DNA of 44,414 bases from a bacterium (GTDB lineage: Bacteria; Actinomycetota; Acidimicrobiia; Acidimicrobiales; Bin134): positions 1 through 44,414 of the forward strand of contig JAPOTT010000047.1 of NCBI GenBank assembly GCA_026709025.1, read 5' to 3'. Below the pieces are notes generated by a model. That model was given only the letters and a program-made list of their open reading frames with translations. It was not told the DNA's origin and did not search any database. The first letter of the stretch is position 1, and each line of letters starts with the position of its first letter. A program made the position numbers and the translations under genes. Positions 9,720 to 17,239 of this stretch are shown here, piece by piece.

Positions 9720-9839
9720 GATTGTTGTGTGAGGTTATCGGGCGGGGTTGATTTGGTGGGGTTTATCCGGTCGGTGAAGGGGGATTGATTGCTACCTGTA
9801 GACCGTACTAGCTAGCGGTGACAGTTATGGGGAATCACT

Positions 9840-9952
9840 TGGTGGATGGGTTACCGACAGGGGCGTAGATGCCTCGGTGGTAGGGGAGTAGGTGTGCTAG
9901 CGACAGGGGGAGGGACAAGCGACAGGGGGGGTAAGTGTGCTAGTGATAGGGC
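9840..9952. repeat. Short imperfect G-rich repeats downstream of the GT2 gene
   Basis: The gap between parC and the glycosyltransferase (9720-9952) contains several variants of a CGACAGGGG core. They appear after GCTAG (TGCTAGCGACAGGGGGA), after ACAAG (AAGCGACAGGGGGG) and as a decayed TGCTAGTGATAGGG. They are too irregular and too short to be a CRISPR array. Nothing else recognisable is in this gap. On the minus strand the tracts are C-rich and lie just downstream of the glycosyltransferase stop codon. Confidence 0.5.
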
Positions 9953-10690
9953 TTAGGGGGTTGGTACTTTGGTCCGGCTAACACGTACTACTTGCACAAA
10001 AGACCTTACCGCAGCGCGCGTGGCGCGCCACCCCAAGATGGACACCGTTCCGGTTGTGCGTATTTGGTGGGGAACCGGCACCTCAGCTAGGCGAACACCA
10101 GAGCGTGCGAGCATCCCGGCCAGGGCTACGTTTGGGGCGAAGATGTCTGCGGGTACTAAGGGCAAAAGGGGGGCCAGCGTGCTAGAACGCATCAGGCGAT
10201 AAGGGCAGTTCACATCGGCTAGCTGACACCCAAAAGCCACGCGGGTGGTGAGGCGAGCTAGCTGGGTGATGGCGCGTCTGCCCAACGATTGCTGCCTGCC
10301 GCTGCGGATGCCGATCACCGCATCTGTGGAGTGTCGTAGTTCCCACAGGCGGGCAAAGGAGCTGGCAGGCATTTCATCGTCAGAGTCTGTTTGAAACACC
10401 CACTCGGCGTTGTCTACCCCGTGTCGATAACCTGCCAAGATGGTGGGGCCGTGTCCCCTGTTGGGCTGTACATCTACCACTAGGCGGCTATGTTCGGCGG
10501 CAACCTCGCGCAGCTTGTGTTCTGAGGCATCGGTAGCACCATCTACGATAGCTAGAAGCTCGTAGTTCAGGTTTTGCGAGTCAAGCGAGTCGAGCATCGC
10601 CAGCCAATCTCTAGCTACCTGTCCGATTATCTCTTGCTCGTTGTATACGGGCATGATCACACAAAGGTCTAGTTGGCTATCGGGTTGCAT
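9953..10690 (-). CDS. Family 2 glycosyltransferase (dolichol-phosphate-mannose synthase-like)
   Basis: Inverting GT-A glycosyltransferase of family GT2 (245 aa), probably cytoplasmic and acting on a polyprenyl-phosphate or other membrane acceptor. The N-terminus LCVIMPVYNEQEIIGQVA is the nucleotide-binding start of GT2. LLAIVDGATDAS follows, then NRGHGPTILAGYRHG, and WVFQTDSDDEMP, which carries the metal-binding DxD. There is no C-terminal transmembrane GtrA-type extension. The ATG at 10690 opens directly with the fold. It stands alone on the minus strand, 233 bp upstream of parC and divergent from the acyl-CoA synthetase. Donor and acceptor cannot be read from the sequence; dolichol-phosphate-mannose synthase is the closest group I recognise. 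Confidence 0.8.
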   Translation of the reverse strand: MQPDSQLDLCVIMPVYNEQEIIGQVARDWLAMLDSLDSQNLNYELLAIVDGATDASEHKLREVAAEHSRLVVDVQPNRGHGPTILAGYRHGVDNAEWVFQTDSDDEMPASSFARLWELRHSTDAVIGIRSGRQQSLGRRAITQLARLTTRVAFGCQLADVNCPYRLMRSSTLAPLLPLVPADIFAPNVALAGMLARSGVRLAEVPVPHQIRTTGTVSILGWRATRAAVRSFVQVVRVSRTKVPTP

Positions 10691-10796
10691 TCCATCAAGG
10701 TATCAAGTACCAGATCGCGCGGCCCAAGTGTCAGCCTGCGCGGAATTGGTGGGGGATTGATCTCATCTGTCACACCGGTGCGCTACGGTTTGACGT

Positions 10797-12362
10797 ATGA
10801 AAGAACTCATCTATCATCGGATGTTTTACCCGGCTGTTGAGCGGTTCGCAGATAAAGAGGCAATCGTGTCGGGTAGTTACCGGGCTACCTTTAGTGCTCA
10901 CGGGGAGCGGGTCACTCGTCTAGCCAACGCGTTGCAAAGCGAACTGGGAGTAAGCAGGGGCGACAGGGTGGCCATCATGTCACTAAACAGCGCCCGCTAT
11001 CTAGAGCTTTACCACGCTTGTTTTCTGGGTGCGGGCATCATTAATCCCCTCAACTTGCGCTTAGCTGGCCCAGAGTTGGATTACATCGTGCGGGATTCGG
11101 GCACAGAGGTGGCTTTTGTGGATGCCATGTTTGCCGAACCTTTTGCCCGTGCTTTGTCGGCTGCGGGCGACAGCCCCATCCGTGCTGTGGTTCTTATGGA
11201 ATCGGGCGATGGGCCTTTCGATGTGCCACACGATGTGGCCTATGAGGATCTGCTGGCCGCAGGCAGCTTAACCACACCTGTAGAGCCCGAAGAAGATGAT
11301 CCTGTGGTGTTGATGTACACCGGTGGCACAACCGGTTTGCCTAAGGGGGTGCTGCTAGAACAGCGGGCCGAGATGCTCAACGTGTACCACGTGAGCTTAG
11401 GGATTGGCGGCATTGCAGATGACGAGGTTTACCTGTGTCAAACCCCACTCTTTCACGCAGCATCGGTGGCCAGCATGTTGGCCACTCCTGCTTTTGGTGC
11501 CAAAACAGTCACCATTCCTATGTTTGATCCGGGCGGGGTGATGAACATCATTGAGGCTGAAGGGGTCACCCAAACAGTGATGGTGCCAACCATGATTGGC
11601 ATGTGCATGCAACATCTAGAGTATCGCCCCGACAGGCTTGGAACGCTTCGGTATCTCCTCTATGGGGCTTCGCCAATGCCTGAGGCCATTTTGAATCATC
11701 TGCTAGAGCACCTGCCTAACGTGCAGTTGGTGCAGGGCTATGGGATGACCGAATGCTCATCGGTGCTTACTTTGTTGCCGCCTAGTGGGCATGTGGCTAA
11801 AAGTCCTAAGCTACGCTCGGTAGGCACTCCAGTGCTAGGCGTTACTCTGAGCATTCGCGATGAGGAAGACAACGAACTGCAGGCGGGTGAAATAGGGGAG
11901 GTATGTGCCCGAGGCGGCAACTTCATGCGGGAGTATTGGAACAAGCCAAGCGTTACCGCTGAGGCGTTTCGTGGTGGCTGGTACCACACTGGCGATGCTG
12001 GGTATCTAGATGATGATGGCTTTTTGTACCTAGTAGACAGAGTGAAGGACATGATCGTATCTGGCGGTGAGAACGTGTACTCCTCTGAGGTGGAAAGCGC
12101 TATCTCCACTCATCCGGCTGTGGCGCAGGTGGCCGTCATCGGCATTCCCCATGAGATATGGGGCGAAGCAGTGCATGCCATCGTGGTGCTTAAGCCTGAG
12201 CAAACTGCAACTTCAGAGGAGCTTATTGAGCATGCCCGCGAATCCATCGCCGGGTACAAGGTGCCAAAATCGGTGGAGTTCAGAGACGAGCCATTGCCAT
12301 TGTCGGGGGCAATGAAGGTTCTCAAACGAGAGCTACGCGAACCCTACTGGGCAGAAAGGTAA
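10797..12362 (+). CDS. AMP-forming acyl-CoA synthetase (fatty-acid-CoA ligase)
   Basis: ANL-superfamily ligase (521 aa) that activates a carboxylic acid to acyl-AMP and then acyl-CoA. The P-loop-like motif VLMYTGGTTGLPKG lies near residue 172, YGMTECSSV is the A5 motif, and GWYHTGDAGYLDDDGFLYLVDRVKDMIVSGGENVY covers A7-A8, including the hinge Asp. The C-terminal domain ends in SGAMKVLKRELRE, whose first Lys is the expected adenylation lysine; the usual T-G-K-I-L-K form is altered to S-G-A-M-K. The length is normal for medium/long-chain acyl-CoA ligases. The ATG at 10797 has no clear ribosome-binding site, so translation may be leaderless. It is a single gene, divergent from the glycosyltransferase. 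The substrate cannot be told from sequence; a fatty acid is most likely. Confidence 0.88.
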   Translation: MKELIYHRMFYPAVERFADKEAIVSGSYRATFSAHGERVTRLANALQSELGVSRGDRVAIMSLNSARYLELYHACFLGAGIINPLNLRLAGPELDYIVRDSGTEVAFVDAMFAEPFARALSAAGDSPIRAVVLMESGDGPFDVPHDVAYEDLLAAGSLTTPVEPEEDDPVVLMYTGGTTGLPKGVLLEQRAEMLNVYHVSLGIGGIADDEVYLCQTPLFHAASVASMLATPAFGAKTVTIPMFDPGGVMNIIEAEGVTQTVMVPTMIGMCMQHLEYRPDRLGTLRYLLYGASPMPEAILNHLLEHLPNVQLVQGYGMTECSSVLTLLPPSGHVAKSPKLRSVGTPVLGVTLSIRDEEDNELQAGEIGEVCARGGNFMREYWNKPSVTAEAFRGGWYHTGDAGYLDDDGFLYLVDRVKDMIVSGGENVYSSEVESAISTHPAVAQVAVIGIPHEIWGEAVHAIVVLKPEQTATSEELIEHARESIAGYKVPKSVEFRDEPLPLSGAMKVLKRELREPYWAER

Positions 12363-12589
12363 GCCAAGTACTGGTTATGGATATGCATCTTCACCACAAA
12401 GATGTTGGGCCAGACTATGGGCTTGTGTTGTTTGCATGCATCTTAAGTCATCTTGTGTAGTTCGTAATCACGGTACCGGGTTTCGGGTTCGTGAACATGA
12501 TCTGCCAAGTTTGTTCGGGCGCGTTGATAGTCTGTTAGGGGATAAGTGAAAATCTAACCAATCCACTACTGAAAAGAAGGATAGTAATT

Positions 12590-13273
12590 ATGAAGGTAGA
12601 TGTTCGTCATGCTCCTAGTTTTGCTGTGGCCCGGTGTGTGCTGGGTTCTGGTGAAAAGGTGAAAGTGGAAGCCGGTGCAATGTCGGCCCATTCCTCGGGG
12701 ATGTCATTAGAGGCCAAGATGGAAGGTGGTGTGCTTAAGGGGCTGAAGCGCAGCGTTTTGGGCGGTGAGTCGCTGTTTATTTCCACTTACACGGCTCCTG
12801 CTCAGGGCGGTTGGGTGGATGTGGCCGCCAAATTGCCTGGAGATCTTCGTGTGATCGAGCTAAACGGCTCCACCTCGTGGATTATTGAGCGAGGCAATTG
12901 GTTGGCCTCTGAAGATGGAGTAGATGTGGACACCAAGTGGGGTGGCTTTAAGTCGCTGGTTGGGGGCGAGGGCGGCTTTATGGCCCATGCTTCAGGCATT
13001 GGAAAGGTGATCGTGGCCTCCTATGGGGCTATTGATACGATCTCGCTGGCAGCAGGTGAGACGGTGGTGGTGGATACCAGCCACATGCTGGCGTTTCCTG
13101 ACACAGTTACTTACGACCTGCGCCGTGCGGTGCAAGGTCGTTCTATTCAGTCGGTGAAGTCGGGAGAGGGTCTTGTGTTTGAGTTCACCGGCCCCGGCGA
13201 CATCTTGACGCAAACCCGCAACCAAGCACAGCTAATCGCCTGGCTCAACACCGAGTTAGGTGCCAGAGAATAA
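12590..13273 (+). CDS. AIM24 / TIGR00266 family protein
   Basis: Conserved protein of unknown biochemical role (227 aa) from the AIM24/TIGR00266 family, which folds as a beta-helix-like trimer. The family signature is clear: EAGAMSAHSSGMSLEAKMEGGVLKG, then RSVLGGESLFISTYTAPAQGG, GGFKSLVGGEGGF and ETVVVDTSHMLAFPDTVTYDL. There is no signal peptide or membrane segment. The ATG at 12590 has AAGAAGGA (12574-12581) eight bases upstream. The 227-bp gap before it (12363-12589) probably holds its promoter, but I see no consensus I would defend. It converges on ferrochelatase, with only a small TCCTGC/GCAGGA palindrome (13297-13310) in between. Expressed alone; no functional partner is evident nearby. 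Confidence 0.85.
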   Translation: MKVDVRHAPSFAVARCVLGSGEKVKVEAGAMSAHSSGMSLEAKMEGGVLKGLKRSVLGGESLFISTYTAPAQGGWVDVAAKLPGDLRVIELNGSTSWIIERGNWLASEDGVDVDTKWGGFKSLVGGEGGFMAHASGIGKVIVASYGAIDTISLAAGETVVVDTSHMLAFPDTVTYDLRRAVQGRSIQSVKSGEGLVFEFTGPGDILTQTRNQAQLIAWLNTELGARE

Positions 13274-13317
13274 TTACAAGCACTCAACAAGCTAAGTCCT
13301 GCGAGCAGGATCGTAAA

Positions 13318-14280
13318 TCAACTTGCTGGCCGTTGGGTGGGTGGCAGCGGCGCTAGGCAACAGCTAGCGGGGCAGGGAGATGGCGTGGGTGCCACGGCCA
13401 TATCTACGATCATCTTTACGAAGCTAGGGTGGGTGCCAACGGTGGGTACCCGCCAAAAGCCAATTCCTAACTCTGAAGCTCGTTGTTGGGCCTCGGTGTC
13501 TAGGTCGTAGATAACCTCCATGTGGTCAGCCACAAAGCCAATGGGTACCACGATTATGTTTGTAGCTCCCGCTTTGGTTAGGCGCTCCAACTCAGCGCAG
13601 ATGTCGGGTTCAAGCCAGGGTACCTGCGGTGGCCCGCTGCGGCTTTGGTAAGCCAAGTGCCAATCCGAAATCCCCACTTGAGCTGCCACTTGTGTGCAGG
13701 CTTGTTCTAGTTGGCTCACATAGGGGGCGGTAGCGGCCATGGCTTCGGGGATGCTGTGAGCGGTAAATACCACCGCCGCATTGGGCTCTTGGCGCAGGGC
13801 CGCATTGAGGTGGTGTGCCACAGCCTCCAAAAAGCCCACCTGGTTCCAAAACGGTGGAAGCTTGTGGATTATCGGAGCGGTAGCCCCCACAGTATTTTGG
13901 GCTTGGGCTATGTCCTCGGTGTACTGGCGACAGCCCGAGTACGATCCAAATGCTGAGGTGGTCAATGCCACCGCGCTGGTGATGCCATCGCTGGCCATTT
14001 GTGCCAGCGTGTCTACCAGCAGGGGGTGCCAGTTGCGATTGCCCCAATAGACGGGGATGTGGGCGTTGCGGCCCGCAAGCTCTTGTTCTAGCGCGGCCAC
14101 AAGCTGGCGGTTGCATTGGTTGATGGGGCTGATGCCGCCAAAGAGGTGGTAATGCTCAGCTACCGCACTCAGACGTTGCTCGCTGATTGCCCGCCCCCGA
14201 GCAACGTTACGCAAAAACGGCATTACATCCTCAGGGCCTTCTGGCCCTCCGAACGACACAACCAATAGCGCGTCTGGCAA
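13318..14280 (-). CDS. hemH: Ferrochelatase (coproporphyrin/protoporphyrin ferrochelatase)
   Basis: Inserts Fe(II) into the porphyrin ring in haem synthesis; in actinobacteria the substrate is usually coproporphyrin III (CpfC). ALLVVSFGGPEGPEDVMPFLRNV opens the fold, followed by VYWGNRNWHP. FTAHSIPEAM carries the metal-binding His (H175 from this start) and PIGFVADHMEVIYDLD the catalytic Glu. One Cys in SYSGCRQY and a C-terminal PCPASCC cluster match the positions of the [2Fe-2S] ligands known in mycobacterial ferrochelatase, though the spacing of the C-terminal three differs. I start at TTG 14280, which has AGGGAG five bases upstream; an ATG at 14331 in the same frame would add 17 residues but has no ribosome-binding site. 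Divergent from the Rpf-like gene. Confidence 0.88.
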   Translation of the reverse strand: MPDALLVVSFGGPEGPEDVMPFLRNVARGRAISEQRLSAVAEHYHLFGGISPINQCNRQLVAALEQELAGRNAHIPVYWGNRNWHPLLVDTLAQMASDGITSAVALTTSAFGSYSGCRQYTEDIAQAQNTVGATAPIIHKLPPFWNQVGFLEAVAHHLNAALRQEPNAAVVFTAHSIPEAMAATAPYVSQLEQACTQVAAQVGISDWHLAYQSRSGPPQVPWLEPDICAELERLTKAGATNIIVVPIGFVADHMEVIYDLDTEAQQRASELGIGFWRVPTVGTHPSFVKMIVDMAVAPTPSPCPASCCLAPLPPTQRPAS

Positions 14281-14344
14281 AATAACTCCCTGTGCAATTG
14301 CTAGGCGATAGCTATAGCGAGGGTAGCCCATCTAAGGAGGGTGT

Positions 14345-15247
14345 TTGCAGGTTCAACAGCGTAGCCGGGTTTTTACGCTAGGCATCGTATGCATGGTGGC
14401 TGCACTGGCTGTGGGCGGGGCTGCGGTTGGCCAACCAGATAGCGCGCAGCCGGTAGTTGAGCCGGTTACCGTAACCTCCAATGCCCCGGCGTGGCGAGAT
14501 CTTGAGCGGGCGCAATACAACCTTCAGGTTGCCAGACAGTTTCGCAACTCAATAGGCGAAACCATCGACCGCATTACCCGCGATCTGTATCAGCAACGAC
14601 GGCGTGCGCAACAACTAGAGGAGTCCGAATCAGCCAAGCAGCTGCTAGCAAACGAACTAGAGCAGTTAGTAGTGCAGGAATATATCTCTGGTGGTGCCTT
14701 TGAGGAGTTCGTGTTTATATTGGATGGCGTTAAGCCAACCAACGCCTTATGGCGCCTAGAAATGTTGACGGAGCTAGCCGAGATTGCATCTGAGGTTTTA
14801 GAAGCTCAAGATGATGTAGACGCTGAGCAGGCTAGAACCCAAAACCAAATTGCCAGGCTGCAAGGCGCGCTCCCGGCGATGAGAGCTCAGATTGGCGATG
14901 CCGACCAAGCCATCAGTGCTGCAGAGTGGGTGGTATACATTGCTGAGATAAACGATTTAGCCAACAGGGAGCTAGCGCAAAATGGCTTTATAGAGCCTAC
15001 AGAGCGCCAGTGGTACAACCTGCGGTTTTGTGAGTCCAGCAATAACTACAGCGCGGCTAGCGCTAATGGGTTGTTTTATGGGGCCTATCAATTTGAACCC
15101 CGCACATGGGAAACGGTGGGGGGTGTCGGCAATCCGGCAGAAGCGTCTCCAGAAGAACAAGATGCTCGCGCACGGTTGCTGTATGCACGCCGTGGAGATC
15201 AACCTTGGCCCAGGGATTATTGCGGCAGATGGTTGCCCCGCAACTAA
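14345..15247 (+). CDS. Secreted coiled-coil protein with Rpf-like transglycosylase domain
   Basis: Probable exported cell-wall-acting protein (300 aa). A basic start and hydrophobic stretch VFTLGIVCMVAALAVGGAAVG form a signal peptide or anchor. Residues ~50-215 are charged, Gln/Glu/Arg-rich and likely coiled coil, as in peptidoglycan-hydrolase activators. The C-terminal ~80 residues (QWYNLRFCESSNNYSAASANG...) match the resuscitation-promoting-factor transglycosylase fold. The catalytic Glu is E230 in FCESS, and FYGAYQFEPRTWETVGG and WPRDYCGRW complete it, with the paired Cys typical of Rpf. Start: TTG at 14345 just after AAGGAGG (14334-14340); the four-base spacing is short, but no better start exists. 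Followed by membrane-protein genes that may share its transcript. Confidence 0.8.
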   Translation: MQVQQRSRVFTLGIVCMVAALAVGGAAVGQPDSAQPVVEPVTVTSNAPAWRDLERAQYNLQVARQFRNSIGETIDRITRDLYQQRRRAQQLEESESAKQLLANELEQLVVQEYISGGAFEEFVFILDGVKPTNALWRLEMLTELAEIASEVLEAQDDVDAEQARTQNQIARLQGALPAMRAQIGDADQAISAAEWVVYIAEINDLANRELAQNGFIEPTERQWYNLRFCESSNNYSAASANGLFYGAYQFEPRTWETVGGVGNPAEASPEEQDARARLLYARRGDQPWPRDYCGRWLPRN

Positions 15248-15313
15248 TGGTGTGCGTTGGGTTTATTTGCGTGTGTCCTACCAAGCACCACTAGTGGCTA
15301 GCGTGAGTGGGTT

Positions 15314-17239
15314 ATGAAGGTTTGGGTAGCGCTACTACTTGCCGACTGCGTGTTGGTTGGCATCGGGTTAACCTATGTAACCGGCATCAGGTTTCGCATA
15401 GAGGAGCGCTTGGCCTACGGTGCGGTGCTTGGCTTCGCTGCAATGACGCTGCTGGGCTATGCCATCGCATGGGCTGCTGGGAGCCTGAGCGGCGCGGTGT
15501 TGGTGGCAACCGCAGCTAGTGCAACTGTTTTGTCGGTTGCGGGATGGCATACCGGCATCAAAAGCATCGCCGCAGAGTGCCGCAATTGTGGTCATCGGCT
15601 GAGGCTGCCCATTACTAGCCCAGAGAACCCTGCTCCGCTGCTTATGCTCAGCGTGCCTGCTATGGCGATCTCCACTTGGATACTGCATCGCGCCTATTTG
15701 CCCGACGGAGCGGGCGGGGTGATGGCCGGTCATCTTTCGTCTTGGACAGATTGGCAAGCGCACCTCACGTACGCCTCTTCATTTGCCCATGCCGATAACT
15801 TCCCCCCCACGCTTCCCACTGCGCTAGGCGTAGAGCGTTTGCCGTATCACTTTGGTATTGATTTTTTTGCCGCCATGTTGGATCGCGCTGGCCTGAGTGC
15901 TTTTGGTGCTTTGGAGGTGTCCTCTGGGTACTTGGCCTTCGTGTTTGTTCCTGTTGTGTATCTAGTGGGCACGAGGCTTTTTGCTAGTCGAGCGGTGGGA
16001 GCCGTGTCGGTGGTGGTGTTCACCTTGCTGGGCGGCTTGGGATGGACTCGACTGTTTTCAGATATTGCCGATGGGGGCTGGGGTGTGATTTGGAACCTGC
16101 CCACCGACTACACACGTCACCACACGGGCAACATCTTGTTGGAAAACGCCGTGACCGGCAACCTTTTCCCGCAGCGCCCAACCTTAGCGGGGTTTGCCAT
16201 GTTGCTAATCGTGGTGGTGCTGTTGCGCGAAGCTCACGCCTGCGGGTCGCGCCGCTTGTGGGCCATTGCAGGGCTAATCGTGGGTCTCATGCCGATATTT
16301 CACGTGTATTCCTTTGGGATAGCGCTGGGTTTGGGCATGATCTGGGCATTGTTAGACCGCCGCTGGCAGTGGCTGTTGTTTGCTTTGCCCGCTGTGGTGT
16401 TTGCTTTGCCCGCTGCGCTTTGGATTCGCCCCTTCAACACCGAAATTGTGTTTGAGCAGTGGGTAAACGGCCCATGGATGCAAGCCCCGAATTACTCAGC
16501 CGATCAAGACTCGTTGGGTGTTTTCTGGTGGCGAAACGCCGGGGTGTTTTTGATCCTGATGCTGCTGGCGCAGCTATGGAAGGGCACGTTGCCTCGGGTA
16601 TTGCTGTGGGGTTCGGTGCCGCTTTGGTTGTGGTGGGTGGTGCCCAATTTTGTTCGGGTAGCGCCTTCGCATCCATGGAACAACACTCACTGGTTTGTGC
16701 CCATGATGCTTTTGGGGTCGTTTTTAGTGGCAGCGGTGTTGGTGCGTCTGGCCTCGGTTGCATGGTGGGGCAAAATAGGCACCGCAGCTTTGTTGTGCGT
16801 GCTCACCTTTGCTGGGGCTTTAGACATCTACAAGGCCATAGATCCAGAGGTAAATGCTTGGCCGCACCCCATAACATCTCAAGATGGGATTGCAGCCGCC
16901 CAATGGGTGCGCCATAACACCCCCGCAGATAGTGTGTTTTTGATTGGGTTTGAGCACACCCACCCTGTGCCTGCTCTAAGCGGTCGCCAAACGGTGGTGG
17001 GCTATGCGGGTTGGATAAACGATTTAGGAGTGACCGACTGGCACGACCGTCAACAACAAGCGCGTACAATGCTCACAGGTTCTGAGGGCACAGAAGCTTT
17101 GCTAGGTGCTTTTGGGGTGGATTATGTAGTAGCCGGGCCGATTGAGCAGCGAGCCGGGCTGAACCAACAGTATTGGGCGCAAAGAGGAGCATTGGTGTTT
17201 GAACAAGGCGAGTACGCCATTTATCAGGTGAGTTCATAG
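15314..17239 (+). CDS. Polytopic membrane protein, GT-C glycosyltransferase-like
   Basis: A 641-aa integral membrane protein of about a dozen hydrophobic segments, beginning MKVWVALLLADCVLVGIGLTYV. I recognise the style of GT-C glycosyltransferases (polyprenyl-phosphate-sugar users) rather than a named family. It has a large extracytoplasmic loop after the early helices (SSWTDWQAHLTYASSFAHAD, then ERLPYHFGIDFFAAML). A C-terminal soluble portion (DGIAAAQWVRHNTPADSVFLIGFEHTHP...YAGWINDLG) resembles the periplasmic tail of such enzymes. The next gene, a clearer GT-C protein, starts at the stop codon of this one, so they are translationally coupled and probably work together on a lipid-linked glycan or glycoprotein. 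A pair CRNCGH near residue 92 might bind metal. Function is inferred. Confidence 0.6.
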   Translation: MKVWVALLLADCVLVGIGLTYVTGIRFRIEERLAYGAVLGFAAMTLLGYAIAWAAGSLSGAVLVATAASATVLSVAGWHTGIKSIAAECRNCGHRLRLPITSPENPAPLLMLSVPAMAISTWILHRAYLPDGAGGVMAGHLSSWTDWQAHLTYASSFAHADNFPPTLPTALGVERLPYHFGIDFFAAMLDRAGLSAFGALEVSSGYLAFVFVPVVYLVGTRLFASRAVGAVSVVVFTLLGGLGWTRLFSDIADGGWGVIWNLPTDYTRHHTGNILLENAVTGNLFPQRPTLAGFAMLLIVVVLLREAHACGSRRLWAIAGLIVGLMPIFHVYSFGIALGLGMIWALLDRRWQWLLFALPAVVFALPAALWIRPFNTEIVFEQWVNGPWMQAPNYSADQDSLGVFWWRNAGVFLILMLLAQLWKGTLPRVLLWGSVPLWLWWVVPNFVRVAPSHPWNNTHWFVPMMLLGSFLVAAVLVRLASVAWWGKIGTAALLCVLTFAGALDIYKAIDPEVNAWPHPITSQDGIAAAQWVRHNTPADSVFLIGFEHTHPVPALSGRQTVVGYAGWINDLGVTDWHDRQQQARTMLTGSEGTEALLGAFGVDYVVAGPIEQRAGLNQQYWAQRGALVFEQGEYAIYQVSS

